Assembly: GCF_022352215.1 (NCBI RefSeq)
Contig: NZ_JAKRWF010000002.1
Coordinates: 496,001 to 560,000 of the forward strand
Origin: Flavihumibacter cheonanensis
GTDB taxonomy: Bacteria > Bacteroidota > Bacteroidia > Chitinophagales > Chitinophagaceae
Direction of reading: 5' to 3'
Length of the DNA stretch: 64,000 nucleotides
A program made the position numbers and the translations under genes. Below, one piece after another: positions 9,613 through 21,098 of this stretch (positions within the stretch are counted from its first letter, which is position 1; each line of letters begins with the position of its first letter). Below the pieces are notes generated by a model. That model was not told the origin of the DNA. It saw only the letters and a list, made by a program, of their open reading frames with translations, and did not search any database.

Positions 9613-11025
9613 ATGAAACGAATCCATCAATTATTATATACAGGCCTTCTTTTTATTGGATTAACCGGGTGTAGTAAATACCTGGATAAACTGGACAACC
9701 CCAACCTGGTTACGGATCCTCCATTGAATGGCTTGCTTGCACAGAATACCTATAATACCGGATACAATGTATACCGGATGGGATATACTGCTTCTTACTT
9801 TATGCAGTACCAGGCTTCCAGTGCCAAAGGAAGTGATACGGATATATACAATGAAGTAGATTATTCTACTTCCTGGACCGCCATCTATTCAACCATGATG
9901 AACATTCAGCAAATGCTGACGAAGGCAACAGCGGATAATGCCTATCATCATGTTGGAGTAGGTAAGATCATGATGGCCTATAATCTCAATATGCTAATCA
10001 ATGCATTTGGTGATGTTCCTTACAGTGAAGCATTAAAAGGTGGCGAATTATTGATTCCCAAATTTGATGACCAGGCAGCACTGCATACAACCTCTATGAA
10101 CCTACTTGATGAAGGCATTGCTGAATTACAGAAAACTGGTGCTAGTCTGAACCTGGATGCAGCCAGTGATGTGATCCATGGTGGTAATGTAGAGGCCTGG
10201 ATTAAAACAGCGCATGCATTAAAAGCAAGGTTCATGAACCAGCTTACGCGAAAGGCTTCCTACAATGCGGGTAATGTTCTTACTGAACTGAACAGTGCCT
10301 ATGCATCTAATTCAGATGATGCCATGATGACGGTATTCCGTGGTCGCAGTCCCTGGAACCAGGTGGCGTACAACAATACTGTATTACTATTGGATGGCTG
10401 GCTAAGTGAGCAGTTTGTAGATGCGTTGGATGGTACCACATTTGGTGTAGAGGACCCACGTTTGCCATTGATTGCAACCTTAACCCAGTTTGGGGATTAT
10501 CGGGGTACAGCTAATGGAGCAGGTCGTATAGGTACAGGTACTGATGATGAAGAATCCTATCTTTCTGTAAATGGTTATTATTCCAGAGGGAATGCACCAC
10601 TGGCATTGGTAACCTATGCTGAAATGAAATTTATTGAAGCAGAAGCAGCATTCAGGGCGGATAACAAACCAAGGGCTTATGCAGCCTACCTGGCCGGCAT
10701 TGCTGCCCACATGAATAAAATGGGTGTACCGACAGCAGACAGAGATGCCTATTTAAGTGAACCCACTGTGAGTGTTGGGGAAGCTAATATAACGCTGGAA
10801 CTTATTGCAAAAGAAAAATATGTGGCCATGTTCCTGCATCCGGAATCCTGGGTGGATGGCCGTCGGTTTGATTATAATTACAAGGATTTTGAATTGCCGG
10901 AAGGTGCAGTGCTCAATACATTTATTCGCCGACTCGCTTACCCCAATGTGGAGTTTAGCAGAAATGGAGCAAATGTACCTGATATAAGCGGACTGGATGA
11001 ACGCCTGGCGTTTGACAAACCATAA
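9613..11025 (+). CDS. SusD/RagB-family substrate-binding lipoprotein
   Basis: A 470-residue SusD homologue of the SusD-like_2 group. The signal ends in a lipobox (FIGLTGC), giving a surface lipoprotein. Typical features are KYLDKLDNPNLV after the Cys, the helical region around NMLINAFGDVPYSEAL, and the C-terminal pattern ESWVDGRRFDY near LAYP. It caps the preceding SusC barrel and binds the ligand. The downstream genes code for a serine peptidase and a tandem serine hydrolase rather than glycosidases, which suggests a peptide or acylated ligand. This is inference from context only. Confidence 0.93.
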   Translation: MKRIHQLLYTGLLFIGLTGCSKYLDKLDNPNLVTDPPLNGLLAQNTYNTGYNVYRMGYTASYFMQYQASSAKGSDTDIYNEVDYSTSWTAIYSTMMNIQQMLTKATADNAYHHVGVGKIMMAYNLNMLINAFGDVPYSEALKGGELLIPKFDDQAALHTTSMNLLDEGIAELQKTGASLNLDAASDVIHGGNVEAWIKTAHALKARFMNQLTRKASYNAGNVLTELNSAYASNSDDAMMTVFRGRSPWNQVAYNNTVLLLDGWLSEQFVDALDGTTFGVEDPRLPLIATLTQFGDYRGTANGAGRIGTGTDDEESYLSVNGYYSRGNAPLALVTYAEMKFIEAEAAFRADNKPRAYAAYLAGIAAHMNKMGVPTADRDAYLSEPTVSVGEANITLELIAKEKYVAMFLHPESWVDGRRFDYNYKDFELPEGAVLNTFIRRLAYPNVEFSRNGANVPDISGLDERLAFDKP

Positions 11026-11032
11026 TTGAGTA

Positions 11033-13129
11033 ATGAGAATAAAAGGCCTGATAGTAGTCGGGTTCCTGGTTGGGTCGCTGGCTGGATTTGCACAGGACTT
11101 TACCATGGAATCGATTACCTCCTATCCGTTTCCTTCTGAACTTTCTGCATCAGCTACAGGTTCCAGAATTGCCGTGGCACTGAATGAGCAGGGAAAGAGG
11201 AATATCTATGTAGCAAACGGGCCTGAATTTGAATTGAAAAAAAGAACAGCCTTTGATCTGGATGAGGGTTTGGAGCTAAGTTGTATCCGCCTCTCTGCAG
11301 ATGGCAAATGGATTGTTTTTGTTCGCGGAGGTGATTATGGCGCCTTCGATGAAACGATACCAAGGAATCCTTCCTCATCACCAGCATCCCCAAAGGTGCA
11401 GGTGATGAGTCTTCCTTTTGAAGGCGGACAACCAACTGTACTGGATGAAGGAACTGAGCCGGTAATCGATCCTTCGGGCCGGTTTGTATTGTATGAGAAA
11501 AATGGAGCACTGTGGGAAAGTCCAATCGACGGGAGTTCCAAACCTGTTCGAAAATTCTTTACCAAAGGTTCGGTTAGTCAATACAGTTATGAGCCAGGTG
11601 GCAAACGAATTTTATTTGTCGTAAATCGCCGGACGCATTCTTTTATCGGAATCTATACAGATTCTATTCAACCCATTCAATGGATTGCACCAGCAGTTGC
11701 CAGGGATGTGTCACCAAGATGGTCACCGGATGGTAAACGAATTGTATTTATCAGGCGTACTGCTGCCGGTGGGCGTCCTGATTCCATAACAGTTCGGCGG
11801 CACCAGGCATGGTCTATCATGGTGGCTGATCCGGCAACAGGAAAAGCGGAGAAAATCTGGACAGCACCCCGCACACTCCGAGGTTCTTATCCCGGTACAC
11901 AGGGTGGACCTAACCTGCATTGGGCCGATCAGGATCGAATTGTTTTTGTATCCTTTATGGATGGGTGGCCTCATCTGTATTCAATTCCTGCTAAGGGAGG
12001 AGAGGCCATGCTGCTCACCAAGGGGAATTATATGCTGGAACATATCCGCCTGAGCCCTGATCGTAAATGGCTGGTGGCGGCTGCTAATACGGGACCTGAA
12101 AAAGATGACCTGCATCGCAGACACCTGGTTAAAATTCCGGTAGATAAACCAACCGTTGAAGTGCTCACTCCGGGCAAAGGAATTGAAGCTTTACCGGTAA
12201 TCACCGGAGATCAGCAACATATCGCATTTATCAGTGCAACAGCCCAACGGCCAGGTATAGTTGCAGTTATGCCTTTTACCGGGGGAAAAGCAAATCATAT
12301 CGGTGCTTCCGAAATACCGTCCGAATTTCCAGTATCTAAATTGGTGGAGCCAAAATCAGTGAGTTTTAAAGCTTCCGATGGTGTACTGGTACATGGACAA
12401 CTATTCGAACCTCCTGGAAATAAGGAGGCAAAAAAACCAGCTGTTGTGTTTATACATGGAGGTCCACAACGACAAATGTTATTGGGCTGGCATTATGGCG
12501 ATTATTATTCAAATACATATGCGTTGAATCAATACCTGGCAAGCCAGGGTTTTGTAGTGCTATCTGTCAATTATCGGTTAGGCATCGGGTATGGATATGA
12601 GTTTCAGTATCCACCCAATTGGGGTAGTTACGGAGCATCGGAATACCTGGATGTGAAAGCCGCCGGTGACTGGCTGGCAAAACAATCCTTTGTGGATCCG
12701 GCGCGCATCGGCACCTATGGTGGATCCTATGGAGGGTACCTGGTTGCTTTAGCATTGGGCAGAGATTCTAAATTATTTAAAGCAGGTGTTGATATTCACG
12801 GGGTTCATACCAACCGGGAGGACTATCCTTCATTGGATGGAGAACAGGCTCCCGATGCAGCTTATGCGAAAAAAATCATCTGGCAGTCTTCACCAGTTTC
12901 CTGGGTTAAACAATGGACTTCACCTGTTTTATTTATACATGGAGATGATGATGGCAATGTTCCTTTTTTTGAAACTGCGGACCTGGTGCGGCGCTTTGAA
13001 CAGGCGGGTAAACAATATGAAAGCCTGGTTATTCCGGATGAAACCCATCACTGGATGCGTTATCATAATCAGCTGATCGTGAATAAGGCAGTGGCAGAAT
13101 TTCTATCGCAACATCTCTTGAAAAAATAA
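11033..13129 (+). CDS. S9-family prolyl oligopeptidase-type serine peptidase
   Basis: A 698-residue secreted alpha/beta hydrolase of the dipeptidyl/acylaminoacyl peptidase type. A signal peptide (residues about 1-20, ending GFAQ) precedes a WD40/PD40-like propeller with repeats such as PRWSPDGKRIVFI and IRLSPDRKWLVAA. The C-terminal peptidase domain starts near residue 440. The likely triad is Ser565 (GGSYGGY), Asp640 (HGDDDGN) and His672 (DETHHW). It begins 7 bp after susD, so it is in the same transcription unit. It probably cleaves short peptides or acyl-peptides in the periplasm after import by the SusCD pair. Confidence 0.92.
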   Translation: MRIKGLIVVGFLVGSLAGFAQDFTMESITSYPFPSELSASATGSRIAVALNEQGKRNIYVANGPEFELKKRTAFDLDEGLELSCIRLSADGKWIVFVRGGDYGAFDETIPRNPSSSPASPKVQVMSLPFEGGQPTVLDEGTEPVIDPSGRFVLYEKNGALWESPIDGSSKPVRKFFTKGSVSQYSYEPGGKRILFVVNRRTHSFIGIYTDSIQPIQWIAPAVARDVSPRWSPDGKRIVFIRRTAAGGRPDSITVRRHQAWSIMVADPATGKAEKIWTAPRTLRGSYPGTQGGPNLHWADQDRIVFVSFMDGWPHLYSIPAKGGEAMLLTKGNYMLEHIRLSPDRKWLVAAANTGPEKDDLHRRHLVKIPVDKPTVEVLTPGKGIEALPVITGDQQHIAFISATAQRPGIVAVMPFTGGKANHIGASEIPSEFPVSKLVEPKSVSFKASDGVLVHGQLFEPPGNKEAKKPAVVFIHGGPQRQMLLGWHYGDYYSNTYALNQYLASQGFVVLSVNYRLGIGYGYEFQYPPNWGSYGASEYLDVKAAGDWLAKQSFVDPARIGTYGGSYGGYLVALALGRDSKLFKAGVDIHGVHTNREDYPSLDGEQAPDAAYAKKIIWQSSPVSWVKQWTSPVLFIHGDDDGNVPFFETADLVRRFEQAGKQYESLVIPDETHHWMRYHNQLIVNKAVAEFLSQHLLKK

Positions 13130-13151
13130 GGTTCAACTGAAAACTCATTGT

Positions 13152-15560
13152 ATGAATTATTGCCGGCGAATGCTCCTACTACTGGCAGGTATTTTTTATA
13201 CCTCCCTGTTTTCCTATAGTCAGAAAAAACAACCGGCCGCACCTCCCGGTATAGATGCTTACATAAATAAGGTCATCAGTTCCCTGAACGTACCAGGTGT
13301 AGGTGTTGCTATTGTAAAGGATGGAAAAGTGGTGCTTTCAAAAGGTTATGGTGTAAAACGGATGGGCACCAGTGACAAGGTAGATGATCAGACCCTTTTT
13401 TTAATTGCTTCCAATAGTAAAGCCTTTACGGCTACTTCATTGGGATTACTGGTGGAGGATGGAAAAATTCGTTGGGATGATAAAGTGGTGCAGCATCTTC
13501 CCTGGTTTAAAATGAGTGATCCGTATGTAACACAAAATCTGACTGTACGTGATTTACTGGTGCATCACAGCGGATTACAGGCCTATGCAGGGGATATCAT
13601 GTTGTTCCCACCAGCTACTTACAGCAGGAAAGAGATCCTTCAAAAACTTCCACAGCTTCCACTTCGCTATGATTTCAGAACTACCTATGCCTATGATAAT
13701 ATCCTGTATGTTGCAGCCGGTGAACTGGTATCCACAGTAGCCGAAATGCCCTGGGAAGAATTTGTGCAGGAACGCATTTTCAAAAAGGTGGGTATGAAGG
13801 AAAGCATTGCACGGTATACAGACCTGAAAAACAAAACTAATTTTTCGTTTGGACATGCCCGTTCCTATAATGATATCCGGGTGGTAGAAACTTTCCGGGA
13901 AACAAATATCGGAGATGCAGGAAATGCCGCTGGTGGAATTGTATCCAATGCCAGCGATATGGCGAACTGGCTGATAACACAGCTGGATTCAGGCAGAACG
14001 CCGCTTAAGGAGCATGTGCTGACACCTGCAGCAACTGCTGATCTCTGGAAGATCATCCGGCCCATGCCTATCAGTAAAGTGGATTCACTGATTGCACCTT
14101 CTCAATCTGATTTCTGGGGTTATGCTTCTGGGTTTCGCTCGTACAATTATGGAAAATATAAAGTAATCGGACATGGTGGGGCGTTATCCGGATTTGTATC
14201 ACAAATTGCGATGGTACCAGACTTGAAACTTGGCGTTGTGGTATTAACCAACCAGGCTTCTACAGCAGCCTACTGGTCAATCATCTATCATGTGTTGGAT
14301 TATTATATGGGCAATCCAACATTTGACTGGTTAGGTGGATATAAGCGTATTCAGGATTCAGCAGTAGCGCGTGCCCTTGCAAGGAAGAAAGACCTTAGTA
14401 TTGCCAAAGTGCAGGGGGATAAACCCTCCCTGCCTTTAAAAGCATATACCGGCAGTTTTATGGAACCCTTATTGGGTCGTGCAACCATTCAATCAGAAGG
14501 GGATTCATTGGTATTACGGTTTGATAACATGGAACATTATGTAGCGGATCTGCGCTATTTCCAATACAATAATTTTATTGCCAGCTTCAGAAATATGGGT
14601 GTTCCAACGGAAGCCTATGTTTCTTATGGATTGAAGGCGGATGGTACCATTGATCGGGTACGCATCGAAGTTAGAGATCCGGCATCACGCCTTGATTTTG
14701 AAGAGATGGAATTGAAACCGATTAAAGAGAAAAAAATGGATATCGTTAAACTGGATAAGTCATTGCGGGCGGAAATGGCCAAATATCCCCAGGCCTCCTT
14801 TGGTATTGCCTTCAAAGACCTGGGCACAGGCCAAACATTTTTTATCAATGAGAAGGAAAATTTTCATGCAGCAAGTACCATGAAAACGCCTGTACTGATG
14901 GAAGCCTACAAGCAGGCTGCAGCCGGTAAATTTTCACTTCATGATAAAATAAAAGTGAGCAATCATTTTAAGAGTATTGTGGATGGGTCTATGTTTAGTG
15001 TGAGTCCGGCGGATGACAGTGAATTTGAATTGTATCAGCTGATTGGTAAAGAACTCCCGATTTCGGATATCCTTCACCGTATGATTACCAAAAGCAGTAA
15101 CCTGGCTACCAATATGATGATTGACCTGGTTGGTGCAGAAAAGGTGATGGCCACCATGAAAGAAATTGGCGCGCAGGATATCCAGGTGCTAAGAGGAGTT
15201 GAAGACCAGAAAGCGTTTGATGCAGGACGAAATAATACTACAACTGCCTATGACCTCCTGCTTATTTTTGAACAACTGGGTAATGGAAGTTTTATCAGCA
15301 AGATGGCTTGTGCTGAAATGATTCGTGTACTTCAGGATCAGTATTACAGGGATGCTATACCGGCCAAGTTGCCGGCTGATGTAAAGACTGCTACCAAAAG
15401 TGGTTCCATCACCAAAATTGCACATGATTCCGGTATTGTATATTTGCCGGATGGCCGGAAATACGTGGTGGTATTATTATCCCGTGGATTTGAAAAACAT
15501 TCTGATGCCACCGGAGTTTTGGCAGAATTGTCTAAGATGATTTATGATGCGGTGAAATGA
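13152..15560 (+). CDS. Tandem serine hydrolase: class C-type plus class A-type beta-lactamase folds
   Basis: An 802-residue secreted protein with two penicillin-recognising hydrolase folds in one chain. The N-terminal half (about 30-390) is of the class C/AmpC/PBP4* type, with Ser87-N-S-Lys90, Tyr181-D-Asn183 and an HGG motif near residue 341. A DUF3471-like segment (about 400-520) follows. The C-terminal half (about 530-800) is of the class A type, with Ser575-T-M-Lys578, Ser648-Ser-Asn650 (SDN-like) and a KSG box. Both active sites look complete. Members of these families act as beta-lactamases, D-aminopeptidases, esterases or amidases, so the substrate is open. The gene starts 22 bp after the S9 peptidase gene. 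Confidence 0.88.
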   Translation: MNYCRRMLLLLAGIFYTSLFSYSQKKQPAAPPGIDAYINKVISSLNVPGVGVAIVKDGKVVLSKGYGVKRMGTSDKVDDQTLFLIASNSKAFTATSLGLLVEDGKIRWDDKVVQHLPWFKMSDPYVTQNLTVRDLLVHHSGLQAYAGDIMLFPPATYSRKEILQKLPQLPLRYDFRTTYAYDNILYVAAGELVSTVAEMPWEEFVQERIFKKVGMKESIARYTDLKNKTNFSFGHARSYNDIRVVETFRETNIGDAGNAAGGIVSNASDMANWLITQLDSGRTPLKEHVLTPAATADLWKIIRPMPISKVDSLIAPSQSDFWGYASGFRSYNYGKYKVIGHGGALSGFVSQIAMVPDLKLGVVVLTNQASTAAYWSIIYHVLDYYMGNPTFDWLGGYKRIQDSAVARALARKKDLSIAKVQGDKPSLPLKAYTGSFMEPLLGRATIQSEGDSLVLRFDNMEHYVADLRYFQYNNFIASFRNMGVPTEAYVSYGLKADGTIDRVRIEVRDPASRLDFEEMELKPIKEKKMDIVKLDKSLRAEMAKYPQASFGIAFKDLGTGQTFFINEKENFHAASTMKTPVLMEAYKQAAAGKFSLHDKIKVSNHFKSIVDGSMFSVSPADDSEFELYQLIGKELPISDILHRMITKSSNLATNMMIDLVGAEKVMATMKEIGAQDIQVLRGVEDQKAFDAGRNNTTTAYDLLLIFEQLGNGSFISKMACAEMIRVLQDQYYRDAIPAKLPADVKTATKSGSITKIAHDSGIVYLPDGRKYVVVLLSRGFEKHSDATGVLAELSKMIYDAVK

Positions 15561-15570
15561 GGTATCGGTT

Positions 15571-16434
15571 TCAATTCGGTTGACTAAAAAATAGTTCCGC
15601 ATTTTTATAGAATATCTTCTCCTTTTGTTCATTAGTTAAAAAGGGGAGCTTTTCTACGGCATTTATTGCTGCTTTAATAGGTGCATTATCTGAACCAAAT
15701 AGCAGCCGGTTTTCCAGGCTGGCATTCATAAAGGCTTGCATGGTGCTGGTAAATCGATCAGTTGGTACAATTTCCGGATTGCACAGAACAGATATATCTG
15801 CATAGACATGCGGATTCGATTTCATTAGCTCGATCGCTTCCCTGAAATATTGGTCTCCACCATGCATTATCCAAATTTTTAAAGTTGGAAAGTCTTTCAC
15901 CAGTTGGTTTAACAGCGATGGGTTTCCAAGTTCCCAGCTAAAATTAGGAGATCCATGATTTGGACCTGCTCCGCCTGTATGAATACCTACCGGAATATTG
16001 TACTTTTGCGCCAGCCGATAATAGGGATAAAGTGTTGTATCACTTGGTGAGATCCCGAAGTACTGTGTAAGCAGCTCCCCAAAAAAGTTTATTTTCCCCT
16101 TTTTTATTTGTGTTTCAACCCAATGTATTTCTGGCCACTCTTTCTTATCGGTAAAGCAAGGTTGGAGACTATAAGGAACCTTACCGTTTGGGCAAGGGAA
16201 CATTATTCCGTATAGAATTTTGATGTCTGTATTTTTTCTGTAGTGTTCCTGCTGTTCCCAGGAACTGCTAATGGCAATTTTGTACACACCTGCTTTTTTT
16301 AGCTCGGAAATCTGTTCGTTTATTCCTTTCGATCCATGCAGGTGAACATCAAAAATTTTTGTGGCAGTGGGCTCTTTTATTTCTGTTGATTCCCCGAAAA
16401 GCAGGCAGAGAAGCAACGTCAGTAACAGTTTCAT
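15571..16434 (-). CDS. Secreted amidohydrolase-superfamily protein
   Basis: A 287-residue protein with an N-terminal signal (MKLLLTLLLCLLFG) and the metal-ligand layout of an amidohydrolase-2/TatD-like barrel: FDVHLHG near the start, PVGIHTGG and IWIMHGGDQ in the middle, and LLFGSDNAP near the end. These positions match the HxH, His, His and Asp ligands of the superfamily. The substrate is unknown. It is convergent with the tandem hydrolase, 10 bp apart. A terminator separates it from katG upstream on the same strand, so it probably has its own promoter. Confidence 0.75.
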   Translation of the reverse strand: MKLLLTLLLCLLFGESTEIKEPTATKIFDVHLHGSKGINEQISELKKAGVYKIAISSSWEQQEHYRKNTDIKILYGIMFPCPNGKVPYSLQPCFTDKKEWPEIHWVETQIKKGKINFFGELLTQYFGISPSDTTLYPYYRLAQKYNIPVGIHTGGAGPNHGSPNFSWELGNPSLLNQLVKDFPTLKIWIMHGGDQYFREAIELMKSNPHVYADISVLCNPEIVPTDRFTSTMQAFMNASLENRLLFGSDNAPIKAAINAVEKLPFLTNEQKEKIFYKNAELFFSQPN

Positions 16435-16447
16435 TCCTTTAAGTTAC

Positions 16448-16477
16448 AAAAAAAGTGGCCCGTTGCCGAGCCACTTT
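16448..16477 (-). terminator. Intrinsic terminator of katG
   Basis: AAAGTGGC (16452-16459) pairs with GCCACTTT (16470-16477) around a 10-nt loop. Read on the - strand the stem is followed by a run of seven T residues. It lies just after the katG stop codon. Confidence 0.8.
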
Positions 16478-16500
16478 ACATGTGTATATCTGAGCCTTAA

Positions 16501-18756
<2,256 letters not shown>

Positions 18757-18868
18757 TTAGACGTTGGGTTTACTGCGAAATTATCGATGATTTGTTCAAC
18801 AATTTTATTTATTTATTAAATGATAAGATAGAGAAAATCTATATTGCTATTTCTTTTAAAACTTACTT

Positions 18869-19498
18869 ATGAAAAAGATGGGAATTATTGCCGTATTGTT
18901 TTTAGTGATGACATCCTTTCATTCGGGATCAGGGGATTTTGTAGGGGTGATTAAAATAAAACACAAATACAAAGATCTGGAGGGTAAGGATATTACTGCT
19001 CGTCTGGCACCGTACCTGGGCAAAGAATGGGAGTATTATATTGATGATAAAAACTATAAATCGGTGAATGAATCCGGCAATTGGGTTCAGCTCTATAACG
19101 GAGAAACGAATTTGTATTATTCTTTTATGAAAGAAAAGAAAGCTTCAAAATATGATGCCGGAGCAACTTCTTCTTCCAAATTTGAAGTGACCTATTTAGA
19201 CAGGAAGGAAAAAGTGGCTGGCTATTTATGTGATATAATGAAGGTGGAAACAGATAATCAGACCACCCTTTATTATTACAGTAAGGAAGTCAGGACGAAT
19301 CCGGAGAATTTCGCCAATCATAATTTTGGTAACTGGAATCAGTATCTGAAGGCTGCAGATGGCGGAATCACACTCAAATTTGAATTAACGGATCATAAAA
19401 ACAAATTTATCTGGATAGCTACCGCTACGTCCGTAAAACCAATGGCTTTGACAGCATCTGATTTTGAATTTCCGGAAGGATATTCCGTTGCTGAATAA
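18869..19498 (+). CDS. Secreted protein of unknown function
   Basis: A 209-residue protein with an N-terminal signal (MGIIAVLFLVMTSF). The mature region is polar and predicted mainly beta, with pairs of aromatic residues (LYYSFMKEKK, TLYYYSKEV) and the segment VAGYLCDIMKVET. The layout resembles periplasmic DUF4412/LolA-like single-domain proteins, but I do not recognise a specific family. It is divergent from katG. A perfect palindrome right after the stop should end its transcript. Confidence 0.55.
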   Translation: MKKMGIIAVLFLVMTSFHSGSGDFVGVIKIKHKYKDLEGKDITARLAPYLGKEWEYYIDDKNYKSVNESGNWVQLYNGETNLYYSFMKEKKASKYDAGATSSSKFEVTYLDRKEKVAGYLCDIMKVETDNQTTLYYYSKEVRTNPENFANHNFGNWNQYLKAADGGITLKFELTDHKNKFIWIATATSVKPMALTASDFEFPEGYSVAE

Positions 19499-19502
19499 AA
19501 TT

Positions 19503-19536
19503 TACACTACCCGTCGGGTACCCGACGGGTAGTGTA
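19503..19536. terminator. 34-bp perfect palindrome, bidirectional terminator
   Basis: Each 17-nt half is the exact reverse complement of the other, with no loop bases (centre GGGTACCC). It lies 5 bp after the stop of the + strand gene and 8 bp before the end of the - strand gene. It is flanked by AT-rich DNA on both sides, so the RNA hairpin could stop transcription from both directions. Confidence 0.8.
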
Positions 19537-19543
19537 GTAAAAC

Positions 19544-20794
19544 TTATTTTGCCCTTCGCACCCGAAAAGTTCCTTCAATGGATTCGGTATCAATTTGTTT
19601 TCCTGTAAGTCCGGATCTTAATCCGGAAGGAGAAACAGTAAAACGCCCGGTTACGATGCTGCCAACTGGTCCCCAATTATCAATGGTAATGCTTCCACCG
19701 CTATTCACTATTTCACCGGTATTATTTTCAACAAAAGCTACATAATATTTGGTGAGTGCTTGATTGGTGATAGTCATGGCAACTTTGCCGCCGTCATAGT
19801 TCCAGTTATAGGTTCCGGAGGTTCCATTCCATATGATAGTTAGTACATCTTCTTCGTCTTCTCCTCCAAGTCCGGATTGATTGCCAAGAGTAACTCCAAC
19901 ATGCCCGGGAATCATACGCCATTCACCATTTCCATATCGATACCGGATAGCTTCACCAATTATTTTGATGTTTGATAAAAGCAGGAGTTGATGTGCTTCT
20001 GATTTAAGTTCTGCCACAACTGTTGCGCTGGTTTCTGATGTTGCAGTTGCAGGTGCTGTGTAGGTCCCACTATTTCCGGAGGCTACTAATTTCCCCGGTC
20101 CGTTCAATTGCCATTTTTTTATAAGGCTGGCAGGTACTGGTTTGCCTTCACCAAGAGGCAGGGTTGAGTTATCCGAACTTACCAGCGGTGCGAGCAAATC
20201 ATCGGAATAAGGATGGAAGTTCAGCACTTTCAGGGGAAGTTCCGCCGAAGTACTCAATTCTGCTGAAGCAGGAATAAGCTTTAGCCAGGTCACCAGGACC
20301 CAGTCGCTGAAATGGGTAGTAGGTGTTTGAATGGTTTTATTCACTTTGTCCAGGTAGTGAGGCCTGACCATATGCCAGATACCATCATCAGATTGATAAG
20401 CAATTGACAAAACATCTTCAGAAGCAATAGAGTCTACTAATTCTTCATAGTTAAACTCAAGCGTTACAGGTTTGGCAAAAGTCAGGTCATGTGGAAATAA
20501 CCGATATCCTCCCCCCACACCTGCATCTGCTGTGTTGGTAATTGGCTGAACCTGAAAATTGGTAAGTTCTGAAATTGCGCCGGCCGGAATGATAACTTTT
20601 AATTTTCCATCCGCCGTCGTAAACTCACCTCCAGCTGCACCAATTTGAAAACTTTGAAGCGCACCGTCAGGATTGCCCGCCGGACGGCTAACCGGCTCGG
20701 GACCTTTATAGGGGATCTCCCCATTCTTTTCTTTTTTACAACTGGAATTAAATACTAAAAGTGCAGTGCACAATAATAGGAAAATTTTGTTCAT
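19544..20794 (-). CDS. ZU5-like domain lipoprotein
   Basis: The likely start is the ATG at 20794 (416 residues), because MNKIFLLLCTALLVFNSSC is a clean lipoprotein signal. The longer frame to 20830 adds 12 residues with no family support. After a short linker (PVSRPAGNPDG) comes a ZU5-like region, GGEFTTADGKLKVIIPAGAI with LTFAKPVTLEFNYEE. This module is found in many Bacteroidota envelope proteins. The C-terminal half (YRYGNGEWRMIPGHVGVTLG onward) is another beta-rich domain I do not recognise. A structural or adhesion role is possible but not shown. Confidence 0.65.
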   Translation of the reverse strand: MNKIFLLLCTALLVFNSSCKKEKNGEIPYKGPEPVSRPAGNPDGALQSFQIGAAGGEFTTADGKLKVIIPAGAISELTNFQVQPITNTADAGVGGGYRLFPHDLTFAKPVTLEFNYEELVDSIASEDVLSIAYQSDDGIWHMVRPHYLDKVNKTIQTPTTHFSDWVLVTWLKLIPASAELSTSAELPLKVLNFHPYSDDLLAPLVSSDNSTLPLGEGKPVPASLIKKWQLNGPGKLVASGNSGTYTAPATATSETSATVVAELKSEAHQLLLLSNIKIIGEAIRYRYGNGEWRMIPGHVGVTLGNQSGLGGEDEEDVLTIIWNGTSGTYNWNYDGGKVAMTITNQALTKYYVAFVENNTGEIVNSGGSITIDNWGPVGSIVTGRFTVSPSGLRSGLTGKQIDTESIEGTFRVRRAK

Positions 20795-20972
20795 GATAAG
20801 GTTGTTTCGGGCCGCAACATAATCAAGCATTCAATTATTGAAATGTTAAGAGCAGCCTGGTGTACTTTTCCAATGATCGTTAGTGAAAATTTGCTTTAAA
20901 AGGTATCCTCAAGAAAATTTCACTCCACCAGCAATGACCATTCAAAGAATTAAGTGGAGACTAAGAAACAGG

Positions 20973-21007
20973 CGAAACCGGACATTAGGTGTTCGAAATC
21001 GGACAAT
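20973..21007 (+). promoter_or_regulatory. Direct-repeat operator candidate upstream of the permease
   Basis: CGAAACCGGACATT at 20973-20986 recurs as CGAAATCGGACAAT at 20994-21007, exactly 21 bp (two helical turns) apart. The second copy is part of an imperfect dyad TGTTCG-N4-CGGACA (20992-21007 approximately). The pair lies 50-85 bp before a sigma-54-like promoter, where an enhancer-binding activator would be expected. The 304-bp gap from 20795 to 21098 shows nothing else. Confidence 0.45.
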
Positions 21008-21057
21008 CAAAGCCTCTGGATAGTAAATAATTAATTGAATATCAAACAAATAATTGA

Positions 21058-21074
21058 TTGGCATGCCCCTTGGT
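21058..21074 (+). promoter_or_regulatory. Sigma-54-like -24/-12 promoter
   Basis: TTGGCATGCCCCTTGGT fits the sigma-54 pattern TGGCAC-N5-TTGCW with correct spacing. There are two mismatches: T for C in the -24 box and G for C in the -12 box. The predicted start near 21085 leaves about a 15-nt leader before the ATG at 21099, which supports that start codon over the upstream TTG and ATG. Confidence 0.4.
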
Positions 21075-21098
21075 AGCATATTTGAACAACTCAGAGGT

